In this document: piece by piece, positions 33,876 to 42,290 of the stretch
How the letters are laid out: each line of letters starts with the position of its first letter
Position numbering within the stretch: position 1 is the first letter of the stretch
NCBI RefSeq assembly: GCF_014170375.1
Contig: NZ_LZZW01000031.1
Span: 186,001 to 250,000, forward strand
Direction: 5' to 3'
From: Variovorax sp. UMC13
GTDB lineage: Bacteria > Pseudomonadota > Gammaproteobacteria > Burkholderiales > Burkholderiaceae_C
Length of the DNA: 64,000 nucleotides
Position numbers and translations under genes: made by a program
Notes under the pieces: model-generated
The model's input: the letters and a program-made list of their open reading frames with translations, nothing else
What the model was told of the DNA's origin: nothing
Database searches by the model: none

Positions 33876-35960
33876 CTACCCGCCCCGCTCGATCAGCGCA
33901 TCCACCACCACGGCCCCCTCCCCGCGCGCCGCGACCAGCACCGGGTTGACGTCGATGGAGGCGATGGCGCCACCGGCCGCCACGATGAGCTGCCCCACCG
34001 CCACCGCCACCGCGGCCAGCGCGTCGACGTCCAGCGGCGGGTCGCCACGCACGCCCTCGAGCAGCGGCGCGATGCGCAGCGTGCGCAGTGCCCCCGTCAC
34101 GTCGGCCGTGGCGAAGGGCGGCAGCAGCACCGCCACGTCCTGCAGCGCCTCTACGTACTTGCCGCCGTCACCCACCACCACCACCGGGCCGAAGACCGGG
34201 TCGATGCGCGCGCCGACCATGAACTCGCGCTGGCCGCGGCGCATGGCGGCGACGATCACGCCCTCCTGCGCCGCGCCCAGTTCGGCCAGCTTGGCCCACT
34301 GGCGCTCGAACAGCGCGGCGGCGTCGGCGGCCGTCGCGACGTTCAACGCCACCAGCCCGTGCTCCGACTTGTGCGGCACGTCGCCCGAGCAGGCCTTGAC
34401 CACCGCCGGCGCGCCCACGGCCGCCAGCGCCTCGGCCGCCTGCTGCGCGCTGCGGCACAGCCGGTGCGCCACCACCGGCACGCCGGCCGCGGCCAGCACG
34501 GCCAGGCTCTGCGCCTCGTTGAGGAAGCGCCCCTCCCCGGCCGGCAGCGCGGGCGCCGTGCCCGCGGGCCAGGCCACGACCGGCTTGCGCATCAGCGCGG
34601 TGTGCGAAGCCAGCTGCGCGAGCGTGCCCAGCGCGTCGTTCTCGTTGGCATAGGTCGGGATGCCCTGGGCCCTGAAGGGCGCGGCCACCGAGTCCTGCCA
34701 GGCCGCCACCACCACCGGCTTGCCGGTGCTGCGTTCGAAGGCGGCGGTGTCGCGCGCGAAGGCCTCGACGTCATAGCCGGCGCCGGCCACCGGGATGTTG
34801 ATGAGGAACAGGTCGGCGGCCGGGTCCTGCGCCACGGCCGGCAGCACGTCGCCGAACAGGCCGCTGTTGGACAACAACGCGGCCGTGATGTCGATCGGGT
34901 TCTCGGCCGTGGCGAAGCCCGGCAGCCGGCTCGCCACCTCGGCGCGCGTGGCCGGCGCCAGCTCGGCCAGCGGCAGCGCGAATTCCTCCGAGGCGTCGGC
35001 GCCCATCACGCAGCTCGCGCCCGAATTGCTGATGATCACCAGCCGCCGGCCCTCGGGCCGCCAGCCCTTGAGGTAGGCCTCGGCCGCCAGCGCCTGCGCG
35101 TGCGGGTCGCGCACCCGCCAGATGCCGTGGTGGCGGAAGAAGGCGTCGACCGTGCGGTCCTCGTTGGCCAGCGAACCGGTGTGCGAGGACGCGGCCTTCT
35201 GCCCGCTCTCGGAGCGCCCGGCCTTGACCGCGATGATCGGCAGGTCGCGCTCGCGCGCATAGGCGGCGGTGCGCGCCAGCAGCTCGGGATCGGCGATGTT
35301 CTCGAGGTAGAGCAGCAGCAGCTTCACGTCGGGGTCGTGCGCCACCGCCCAGGCCAGGTCGGAGACCGTGATGTCGGCCTCGTTGCCGGTCGCGTGCACA
35401 TGGCGCACGCCCAGGCCGCGGCCGCGCAGCAGGCCGTAGGCCATGGCGCTCATGCCGCCGCTCTGGCTCACGATGCCGACCGGGCCGTCGGCCGGCGGCA
35501 CCTCGACGAACATGGTGGAGAAACCGGCGATGGCGCCGGTGCCGAAGTTCGCCAGCCCCTGGGTGTTGGGCCCGTAGAGGCGCATGCCGGCGGCGCGCGC
35601 GGTGTCGACCATGGCGCGCTGCACCGCGCGGCCCGCCTCGCCGGTCTCGCCGAAGCCCGAGGCCACGACCACCGCCGACTTCACGCCGCGCGCCGCGCAC
35701 TGCGCCACGGCCTCGACCGCCTTCTCGCCGCCCACCACCACCATCGCCAGGTCGGGCGCCTCGGGCAGCGCGGCCAGCGAGGCGTAGCTCTTCAGGCCCT
35801 GCACCTCTTCGCGTGCGGGGTTGATCGGGTAGATGCGCCCGCCGAAGCCGTGCTGGCGCATGTAATGGATCGGCCGGCCGCCGATCTTGTGGATGTTCTC
35901 GGAGGCGCCGATGACGGCGACGGATCGGGGGTTGAGGGCGGATTCGAGCAGGTCGGACAT
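33876..35960 (-). CDS. NDP-forming acyl-CoA synthetase (acetate-CoA ligase family)
   Basis: A 694-residue ligase that couples ATP hydrolysis to ADP with CoA thioester formation. The N-terminal CoA-binding Rossmann domain starts NPRSVAVIGASENIHKIG, the catalytic ligase domain includes GIVSQSGGMSAMAYG and a phosphohistidine-type SSHTGSLANED, and the C-terminal ATP-grasp has VVKACSGDVPHKSEHGLVALN. ATG 35960 (MSDLLESALN) is the family start; the frame upstream is antisense. It ends the eight-gene operon and likely activates the growth substrate or an intermediate. Confidence 0.85.
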   Translation of the reverse strand: MSDLLESALNPRSVAVIGASENIHKIGGRPIHYMRQHGFGGRIYPINPAREEVQGLKSYASLAALPEAPDLAMVVVGGEKAVEAVAQCAARGVKSAVVVASGFGETGEAGRAVQRAMVDTARAAGMRLYGPNTQGLANFGTGAIAGFSTMFVEVPPADGPVGIVSQSGGMSAMAYGLLRGRGLGVRHVHATGNEADITVSDLAWAVAHDPDVKLLLLYLENIADPELLARTAAYARERDLPIIAVKAGRSESGQKAASSHTGSLANEDRTVDAFFRHHGIWRVRDPHAQALAAEAYLKGWRPEGRRLVIISNSGASCVMGADASEEFALPLAELAPATRAEVASRLPGFATAENPIDITAALLSNSGLFGDVLPAVAQDPAADLFLINIPVAGAGYDVEAFARDTAAFERSTGKPVVVAAWQDSVAAPFRAQGIPTYANENDALGTLAQLASHTALMRKPVVAWPAGTAPALPAGEGRFLNEAQSLAVLAAAGVPVVAHRLCRSAQQAAEALAAVGAPAVVKACSGDVPHKSEHGLVALNVATAADAAALFERQWAKLAELGAAQEGVIVAAMRRGQREFMVGARIDPVFGPVVVVGDGGKYVEALQDVAVLLPPFATADVTGALRTLRIAPLLEGVRGDPPLDVDALAAVAVAVGQLIVAAGGAIASIDVNPVLVAARGEGAVVVDALIERGG

Positions 35961-35997
35961 GAAGAGCCTTGCGGAAAAAGAAGAAAGGTGCGCGGCC

Positions 35998-36789
35998 TTA
36001 GGCGCGGCGCGCGTCCAGGAAGGAGGCGATGCCTGCGCCGCAGGCGTCGCTGTAGAGGCTGTCGACGAAGGCGTCGCGCTCGGCATCGAGCTGGGCGCGG
36101 CGCGAGCGGCCGCGTGCGGCGTGCACCAGCTGCTTGATGCGCGCCTGCGCGTCGAAGGGGCCGGCGGCCAGCCGCTCTGCCCAGGCCATCGCCGTGGCCA
36201 GCGCCTCGCCGTGCGGCACCACGCGGTTGACCAGGCCGAGCGCGTGCAGCCGCTCGGCCGAACACACGCCGCCGTCGAGCAGCAGCTCCAGCGCCATCTG
36301 CGGCGGCAGCGCGCGCGCCAGCGAATCGGAGCCGCCGCCGTCGGGCGTGAGCGCGAGCTTGACGTAGGACATCACGAATTTCGCGTCCTGCGCGGCGACG
36401 ATCAGGTCGCAGCCCAGGCAGACCGAGAAGCCGCCGCCTGCCGCCGCGCCCTCGACGGCCGCGATCACCGGCTGCGGCGCGTCGTGCATCGCCATCACCC
36501 AGTCGTGCAGCGCGTCGAGGTGGCCCGCCTGTTCTTCGCGCGGCAGCTCGCGCTGGGCGGCGAGGCGCTTCAGGTCGCCGCCGCCGCAGAAGTGATCGCC
36601 CTCGCCCGTGAGCACGATGGCGCGCACCGAGCGGTCGTCCGCCACCCGGCGCAGGGTCCGGACCGCCTCGCGGTAGAGCGACGGATGCATCGCGTTGCGC
36701 GCCGCCGGGTGGCTGATCGTCATCAGCAGCACTGGGCCGTCCTGGCGCACCACCAGGCGCGCCGCGCTGTCGGAGGTGAGCGCGGCCAT
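35998..36789 (-). CDS. Enoyl-CoA hydratase/isomerase-family protein
   Basis: A 263-residue crotonase-fold protein. The oxyanion-hole segments are DHFCGGGDLKRL and VEGAAAGGGFSVCLGCDL. The second catalytic position, a glutamate in true hydratases, lies in LALTPDGGGSDSLARALP where D/G replaces E, so isomerase or hydrolase chemistry is also possible. Its ATG overlaps the preceding receptor stop by one base. It belongs to the IclR-headed catabolic operon. Confidence 0.82.
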   Translation of the reverse strand: MAALTSDSAARLVVRQDGPVLLMTISHPAARNAMHPSLYREAVRTLRRVADDRSVRAIVLTGEGDHFCGGGDLKRLAAQRELPREEQAGHLDALHDWVMAMHDAPQPVIAAVEGAAAGGGFSVCLGCDLIVAAQDAKFVMSYVKLALTPDGGGSDSLARALPPQMALELLLDGGVCSAERLHALGLVNRVVPHGEALATAMAWAERLAAGPFDAQARIKQLVHAARGRSRRAQLDAERDAFVDSLYSDACGAGIASFLDARRA

Positions 36790-37799
36790 CAGTCGACCTT
36801 GATGTCCGCCGTGCGCACCACCTTCGTCCACTTGACGATCTCGGTGTGCAGCATCTTGCCGAAGGCCTCGGGCGTGGTCGGCATCGCCTCGGCGCCGGCG
36901 TCGTAGAGACGCTGCTTGACCTGCGGATCGGCCAGGGCCCTGCCGATGTCGGCGCTCAGGCGCTGCACGATGTCCCTGGGCGTGCCGGCCGGCGCCATGA
37001 AGGCGGCCCACGAGTAGGCCTCGTAGCCCGGCAGGCCCGACTCGGCCACCGTGGGCACGTCGGGCAGCAGCGCCGAACGACTGGCGCTGGCCACCGCGAT
37101 CGCCTTGACCTTGCCGGCCTTGATCTGGGGCAAGGCGGTGGGTGCGTCGCTGAACATGAACTGCACCTGCCCGCCGAGCAGGTCGGTCATGGCCGGTGCG
37201 CTGCCCTTGTAGGGCACGTGCAGCAGCCTGGTGCCGGCCTGCATGTTGAACAGCTCGCCGGCCAGGTGCGTGCCCCCGCCGTTGCCGGCCGAGCCGAAGC
37301 TCAGCTGGCCCGGCGTGCGCTTGTCGAGCGCGATGATGTCGGCCACCGTCTTCACCGGCACGCCCGGGTGCGCCACCAGCACGACCGGGAACATGGCACC
37401 GAAACTCAGCGGCACGAAGTCCTTCTCGATGTCGTAGCCCAGCCGGGGCTTGAGGCTGGGCAGCACCGAGTGGTGGATGCTGCAGACGAACAGGTTGTAG
37501 CCGTCCGCCGGCGCGCGGGCCGCGATCTCGGCGCCAACGATGCCGCCCGCGCCCGCACGGTTGTCCACGATGGCCTGCTGGCCCCACAGCTCCGACAGCT
37601 TCTGCGCCACGGCCCGGCCGGTGGTGTCGACCGGCCCGCCGGCCGGGAACGGCACGATGAACTTCACCGGCCGGCTCGGGTACGCGCTCTGCGCGAAACC
37701 GGGCACGGCCAGCGTGCCCAGCGCGGCGGCCGCGCTGCCCAGCAGGGTCCGGCGGCCGAGAGTCCGGGCGGCCAGCGTCTCGAAGGTCTGTGTCGTCAT
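36789..37799 (-). CDS. Bug/TctC-type periplasmic receptor
   Basis: A 336-residue binding protein with a long N-terminal signal (RRTLLGSAAAALGTLAVPGF) that has a twin-arginine-like RR start. The mature part shows YPSRPVKFIVPFPAGGPVDT and VDNRAGAGGIVGAEIAARAP. It is the second receptor in the same operon. It is placed between the MaoC and enoyl-CoA hydratase genes with one-base coupling, so it is made together with the pathway enzymes. Confidence 0.88.
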   Translation of the reverse strand: MTTQTFETLAARTLGRRTLLGSAAAALGTLAVPGFAQSAYPSRPVKFIVPFPAGGPVDTTGRAVAQKLSELWGQQAIVDNRAGAGGIVGAEIAARAPADGYNLFVCSIHHSVLPSLKPRLGYDIEKDFVPLSFGAMFPVVLVAHPGVPVKTVADIIALDKRTPGQLSFGSAGNGGGTHLAGELFNMQAGTRLLHVPYKGSAPAMTDLLGGQVQFMFSDAPTALPQIKAGKVKAIAVASASRSALLPDVPTVAESGLPGYEAYSWAAFMAPAGTPRDIVQRLSADIGRALADPQVKQRLYDAGAEAMPTTPEAFGKMLHTEIVKWTKVVRTADIKVD

Positions 37800-37835
37800 G
37801 TTGTCTCCTCGTGATGGGAATCAAAGGCTCGAAGC

Positions 37836-38711
37836 TCAGGCGGAAAAGAGGGCATGGCCGTGGTCGAGCACGACCCGGTCGCGCTGCACGGCACGCACAC
37901 GGAAACGCCGCTCGACGCCGTCGCCGAACAGCTCCAGCCGCAGCGTCTCGCCCGGGAACACCGGCGCCGAGAAGCGCGCATAGAGGCTGCGCAGCCGTGC
38001 CGGTTCGCTGTCGGCGCACTGCGCCAGCAGCGCATGGGCGGCGATGCCCCAGGTGCACAGGCCATGCAGGATGGGCCGCTCGAAGCCTGCCGCGCGCGCG
38101 GTCGCCGGATCGGCATGCAGCGGGTTGCGATCGCCGCACTGGCGGTAGAGCAAGGCCTGCTGCGGCAGGGTCGGGATGTCGAGCGTGAGATCGGGCGCCC
38201 CGGCGGGCACCGGCACGGGCGGCGGCGCCGCCGCATCGCCCGGCACCGCCGCCGTCGCGAAGCCCCCGTTGCCGCGCGCGAAGGTGGTGTGGGTCACGGT
38301 CGCGAGCAACACATCGCTGTCGGCGTCGTGCAGGGTCTTGTCGTAGCGGATGGTGGCGCCGCGGCCCGGCCCCTTGTCGACGATGTGGGTGACGCGGTGG
38401 CGCGCCCGCACCGTGCCCGCCGGCGGCAGTGGCCGATGCCACACGACCTGCTCCTCGCCGTGCACGATCTGCGCGAAGTCGATGCCGGTGGCCGGGTCCT
38501 GCATCCACGAACCCGGAAAGCCCAGCACCACCGCCATCGTGGGCAGGGCCAGCGGCGCGGCGGGCACGTCGTTGACGAAGCGCAGCTGCTTCGCATCGGT
38601 CGGGTCGCGGCCCAGGCCCAGTGCGAGCGCATAGCGCATGGTGTCGTCGACGGTGTAGCGCTGCACTACCTCGTCGAAGTGCCAGGACTTGAGGCGATGG
38701 AAGTCGATCAT
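37836..38711 (-). CDS. MaoC-type hydratase with double hot-dog fold
   Basis: A 291-residue protein with an N-terminal FAS1-like dehydratase half and a C-terminal MaoC half. The hydratase-2 signature is GDRNPLHADPATARAAGF, then PILHGLCTWG, with the catalytic Asp/His pair in D-x-N-P-L-H. Such proteins add water to trans-2-enoyl-CoA with R stereochemistry. The start overlaps the preceding receptor stop by one base. Next to a thiolase-like protein and a DUF35 protein, it recalls the hydratase-aldolase sets of steroid side-chain breakdown. Confidence 0.84.
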   Translation of the reverse strand: MIDFHRLKSWHFDEVVQRYTVDDTMRYALALGLGRDPTDAKQLRFVNDVPAAPLALPTMAVVLGFPGSWMQDPATGIDFAQIVHGEEQVVWHRPLPPAGTVRARHRVTHIVDKGPGRGATIRYDKTLHDADSDVLLATVTHTTFARGNGGFATAAVPGDAAAPPPVPVPAGAPDLTLDIPTLPQQALLYRQCGDRNPLHADPATARAAGFERPILHGLCTWGIAAHALLAQCADSEPARLRSLYARFSAPVFPGETLRLELFGDGVERRFRVRAVQRDRVVLDHGHALFSA

Positions 38712-39706
38712 CAGTCCACCGTGGCGCCGGAGACCTTCACCACCTTGGCCCACTTGTCGATCTCGGCCGTCATGAAGCGGCCGAAGTCCTCGGGCGAGGT
38801 CCAGGTGGCGGCGAAGCCCTGGGCCTCGAACTTGTCCTTCACGTCGGGCGCGGCCAGCACCTTCTTCAGCGCGCCGCTCAGGCGGGCCAGCACTTCGGGC
38901 GGCGTGTGGGCGGGTGCCAGCAGGCCGTTCCAGGCGATGGCCTCGTAGCCGGGCAGGCCCGACTCGGCGACCGTGGGCACGTCGGGCGCGACCGGCGAGC
39001 GCGTGGCGCTGGTCACGGCCAGTGCCTTGAGCTTGCCGCCCTTCACGTGCGGCATGGCCGAGAGCATGGTGTCGAACATCAGCTGCGTCTGGCCGCCCAT
39101 GGTGTCGGTGAGCGCGGGCGCGCTGCCCTTGTAGGGGATGTGGTTCATCTTCACGCCGGCCATCGAGGCGAAGAGTTCGGCCGACAGGTGCGTCGACTGC
39201 CCGTTGCCCGAGGAGGCGAAGTTGAGTTCGCCGGGCCTGGCCTTGGCCAGCGCGATCAGCTCCGCCACGTTCTTCGCGGGCAGCGCGGGGTTGGCCACGA
39301 TCACCAGCGGCCCGCTGGTCAGCAGCGAGACCGGCGCGAAGTCCTTGGCCAGGGAATAGCCCAGGTTCTTGAACAGCGAGGGATTGATCGCATGCGCCGT
39401 GGTCGCGACCACCAGCGTGTAGCCGTCGGCCGGGCTGCGCGCCACCAGCTCGGCGCCGGTGTTGGCCCCCGCGCCCGGCCGGTTGTCGATGATGAACTGC
39501 TGACCCAGCTGCTCCGACAGCTTCTGCGCCACCAGGCGCGCGACGATGTCGGTCGGCCCGCCCGGCGGGTACGGCACCACCAGCCGCACCGGCTTGGTGG
39601 GATAGGCCTGGGCCTGCGCGAAGGCCGGCGCGGCCAGGCACAGCGCGGCACCCGCTGCCAGCAGCAGGCGGCGGCGCGCGGAAGAGGGAAAGCGGATCGA
39701 ATGCAT
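38711..39706 (-). CDS. Bug/TctC-type periplasmic receptor
   Basis: A 331-residue binding protein. ATG 39706 starts the signal MHSIRFPSSARRRLLLAAGA, cleaved near FAQAQA-YPTKP. The mature part has PVRLVVPYPPGGPTDIVARL and IDNRPGAGANTGAELVARSP. It follows the DUF35 gene after a 52-base gap and overlaps the MaoC gene by one base. It is clearly related to the other Bug receptor in this operon but not identical, so the operon may handle two related ligands. Confidence 0.88.
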   Translation of the reverse strand: MHSIRFPSSARRRLLLAAGAALCLAAPAFAQAQAYPTKPVRLVVPYPPGGPTDIVARLVAQKLSEQLGQQFIIDNRPGAGANTGAELVARSPADGYTLVVATTAHAINPSLFKNLGYSLAKDFAPVSLLTSGPLVIVANPALPAKNVAELIALAKARPGELNFASSGNGQSTHLSAELFASMAGVKMNHIPYKGSAPALTDTMGGQTQLMFDTMLSAMPHVKGGKLKALAVTSATRSPVAPDVPTVAESGLPGYEAIAWNGLLAPAHTPPEVLARLSGALKKVLAAPDVKDKFEAQGFAATWTSPEDFGRFMTAEIDKWAKVVKVSGATVD

Positions 39707-39758
39707 GTCGTTGTCTCCTGTGGTTTTATGAATCACCGATGCCCCGATGCGCAGGCCG

Positions 39759-40148
39759 CTAGCCCGGCTCGCGGGCGAAGCGGACCAGCGTGCGGCCGTC
39801 GTGCACGAAGAAGCCGGCCCGCACGCGCTCGCCGATGCGCAGGCCCGGCTCGGCATGGGCCATCAGCCGGGGTCCCTCGTCGAGCTGGGCGATCACCAGC
39901 GTGTACGGCGCGAGCGCGCGAAAGGCGTCCGAGGGCGCACGCGACACCACCGTGAGCGCATGCAGCGTGGCCGTGCCGCGGGCCGTCTCCCACTGCAGGC
40001 TCTCGCCGCCGCAATGCGCGCAGGCGTAGCGCGCCAGCGTCTGCGTCGTACCGCAGGCGGTGCAGCGCTGGAAGCGCAGTTCGTGCCGTGCCAGGCCCTC
40101 GACGAAGGGCGCGGCCAGCGCGCTGGAGGATGCAACGGCGGCGTTCAT
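39759..40148 (-). CDS. DUF35 zinc-ribbon/OB-fold protein
   Basis: A 129-residue protein with an N-terminal rubredoxin-like zinc ribbon (C29, C32, C43, C46 in CTAC and CAHC) and a C-terminal OB-fold that likely binds acyl-CoA (TLHALTVVSRAPSDAF, YTLVIAQLDEG). Proteins of this family are obligate partners of thiolase-like enzymes. The gene overlaps the thiolase-like gene by four bases, matching a two-subunit complex. Confidence 0.88.
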   Translation of the reverse strand: MNAAVASSSALAAPFVEGLARHELRFQRCTACGTTQTLARYACAHCGGESLQWETARGTATLHALTVVSRAPSDAFRALAPYTLVIAQLDEGPRLMAHAEPGLRIGERVRAGFFVHDGRTLVRFAREPG

Positions 40149-41308
40149 GGCGAAGGCTCCTGCGACAGGATCAGGCTCACATGCGAGGACATCACGCCGC
40201 CGTCGGCGTGCACGAAGGCGTGGCGCGGCCGCGCGACCTGGCGCGCGCCGGCCTGGCCGGTCATCTGCCGGAACACCTCGACCGCATGCGCCATGCCGCC
40301 CGCCACGCCGCAATGGCCGAAGGACAGCAGGCCGCCGTGCGTGTTGAGCGGCAGCGCTCCGTCCGCGCCGAAATCGCCGTGGCGCAGGCGCCGTGCGGCC
40401 CCGCCGCGCGGCGCGAAGCCGATCTCCTCGAGCAGCATGGTCAGGGTGATGGTGAAGGAGTCGTAGATGCCCAGGTGGTCGATCTCGGCCACGCCCAGCC
40501 CGGCCTCGGCGAAGGCGCGTTGCGCCGCCACCGCCGCGCCGCACTGCATCACGTCGGCCATCGCGCTCAGGTGCTGGTGGCGGTGCGCCTGGCCGGCGCC
40601 GGTCATCGCGACGCGCGGGCCGTCGCCGGGCACGGCCGAGACCACCAGCGCCATCGCGCCGTCGGAGATCGGGCAGCAGTCCATGAGCTTGAGCGGCGCC
40701 GCGATGGGCTTGGACGCGAGCACGTCGGCCACGGTGATCGGCGCCGTGAGATGGGCGCCGGGATGGCGCGCCGCGTTGGCGCGCATCAGCACCGCGAACT
40801 CGGCGAGGTCGGCTTCGGTGGTGCCGGTCTCGTGCAGGTAGCGCGAGGCCATCAGGCCGTAGTAGGCCGGCACCGAGGCGCCGTTGGGCACCTCGTAGTC
40901 GGGGTCGCCGACCTGCGCCAGCGTCTGGATCGCGCTGTCGCGCGACTGGCCGCTGAGCCGGTTCTCGCCGGCCACCACCAGCACCCGCCGGCAGCGGCCG
41001 CTGCGCACCAGTTCGCGCGCCAGCATCAGCATCGCGGCCCCGGTGGCGCCGCCCAGTTGCAGGCTGTGGGCATAGGCCGGGTCCAGCGAGAAGCGCTCGC
41101 AGAACAGCGTGGACAGCATCAGGTGCGGCAGCGTGGTTGCGTAGCCGCAGAGCAGGCCGTCGATGTCGGTGCGCTGCAGGCCGGCGCCCTGCAGCGCCTG
41201 TTGCGCGGCCTGGGCCATGAGGTCGAGCGCGCCCTGCCCTTCGTGGCGGCCGAAGGCGGTGCCGCCGACGCCGGTGATCCAGGCCGTCGGTGGGGAGCTG
41301 TTCGTCAT
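40145..41308 (-). CDS. Thiolase-like protein lacking the usual cysteine (possible acyl-CoA retro-aldolase)
   Basis: A 387-residue SCP2-type thiolase-fold protein. At the place of the nucleophilic cysteine (N-x-x-C-x-S-G in true thiolases) it has LGGATGAAM (residues 85-93). Other conserved blocks are ISDGAMALVVSAV, GIYDSFTITLTMLLEEIGF and the C-terminal GHCGVAGGMAHAVE. Homologues that lack this cysteine and pair with DUF35 include the Ltp2-type aldolases that cleave beta-hydroxyacyl-CoA. It is coupled to DUF35 (four-base overlap) and to the IclR gene (one-base overlap). Aldolase activity is inference. Confidence 0.82.
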   Translation of the reverse strand: MTNSSPPTAWITGVGGTAFGRHEGQGALDLMAQAAQQALQGAGLQRTDIDGLLCGYATTLPHLMLSTLFCERFSLDPAYAHSLQLGGATGAAMLMLARELVRSGRCRRVLVVAGENRLSGQSRDSAIQTLAQVGDPDYEVPNGASVPAYYGLMASRYLHETGTTEADLAEFAVLMRANAARHPGAHLTAPITVADVLASKPIAAPLKLMDCCPISDGAMALVVSAVPGDGPRVAMTGAGQAHRHQHLSAMADVMQCGAAVAAQRAFAEAGLGVAEIDHLGIYDSFTITLTMLLEEIGFAPRGGAARRLRHGDFGADGALPLNTHGGLLSFGHCGVAGGMAHAVEVFRQMTGQAGARQVARPRHAFVHADGGVMSSHVSLILSQEPSP

Positions 41309-42189
41309 CAATGGACCCTCGCGCGGCGCGTGGCGGCCGTGCTGGCCGCGGCGCCGGTATGGGCAGCGCGGCTCCACAGCACCTCGCAGGTCGCGGCCTC
41401 GCGCCGCAGCGCCTGCGCGAGTTCGGCTTCGCGCGAGGTGATGCGGTCGTTGAGCGCCGCGATGCTGATGGCCGCGACCGGCCGGCCGTCGACGCCGAGG
41501 ATCGGCACCGCGATGCCGCCCATGCGCTCGACCACCACGTCGAGCAGCACCGCATAGCCGCGCTCGCGCGAGGCCTTGGCATGGCGCTCGAGCAGCTCGG
41601 CCGTGATGCGCGGGTAGCGCTGCAGCTGCGGCGCGATCACCGCCAGCGCGGCCTGGCGCTCGGCCTCGGGCATCCAGGCCAGCAGCGCGAGGCTGCCCGC
41701 GCCCACGCCCAGCGGGCGCCGGCTGCCGATCGACAGGTAGTTGGCGCGGATCGGGTAGCGGCCCTCCTCCACATCGACGCACAGCGACTCGATGCCGCTG
41801 GGGATCGACAGGATCACGCTGTCCTCGAAGCGGCCGGTGAGGCGCAGCAGCGCGGGCCGCACCAGCGGGCGCGGGTCGAAGCGGGCCAGCGCGGCCGCGC
41901 CCAGCACCAGCAGTTCGGCGCCCAGGCTGTAGTGCTTGCTCTGCGGATCGCGCACCACGAAGCCGTCGTGCATCAGCACTTCGAGCAGGCGCAGCACGGT
42001 GGTCTTGTCGAGGCCGGTCGCGATGGCGATGTCGGTCAGGCGGGTGACGCCGGGATCGGACAGTGCGCGCAGGATGCGGCAGGCGCGCTCGACCGAGGAG
42101 GTGGGCTCCACGGCCCGTTGGGCCAGCATGGAGGAAGGGGCACGTGTGCGTCCGGGCATCGTTGTCTCTTGTTTCGTTGAGCGGAACAT
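41308..42189 (-). CDS. IclR-family transcriptional regulator
   Basis: A 293-residue regulator (or 283 if the second ATG at 42159 is used). The winged helix-turn-helix spans SSVERACRILRALSDPGVTR and TDIAIATGLDKTTVLRLLEV; the C-terminal effector domain has SLALLAWMPEAERQ and GIAVPILGVDGRPVAAISI. It is the first gene of the catabolic operon, overlapping the thiolase-like gene by one base, so it probably regulates its own transcript in response to a pathway acid. Confidence 0.88.
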   Translation of the reverse strand: MFRSTKQETTMPGRTRAPSSMLAQRAVEPTSSVERACRILRALSDPGVTRLTDIAIATGLDKTTVLRLLEVLMHDGFVVRDPQSKHYSLGAELLVLGAAALARFDPRPLVRPALLRLTGRFEDSVILSIPSGIESLCVDVEEGRYPIRANYLSIGSRRPLGVGAGSLALLAWMPEAERQAALAVIAPQLQRYPRITAELLERHAKASRERGYAVLLDVVVERMGGIAVPILGVDGRPVAAISIAALNDRITSREAELAQALRREAATCEVLWSRAAHTGAAASTAATRRARVH

Positions 42190-42290
42190 CTTCTTTCCGT
42201 GCAGGCATTGAACGCGCCGGCGCTTTCAACCGTCAAGCAAATGACGAGAAGTTGCTGCAGACGAAACTTTTCCAGGGGAAACCCGGAGCT
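42190..42290 (-). promoter_or_regulatory. Upstream region of the IclR-headed operon
   Basis: This 101-base spacer between the comEC stop and the IclR start should contain the operon promoter and an IclR operator. I see no convincing palindrome longer than 5 bp per arm and no clear promoter boxes. Confidence 0.3.

Noticed and set aside
40145..41308. Ordinary acetyl-CoA acetyltransferase
   Set aside because: The nucleophile motif is LGGATGAAM without cysteine and a DUF35 partner is present, so thiolase activity should not be assumed.
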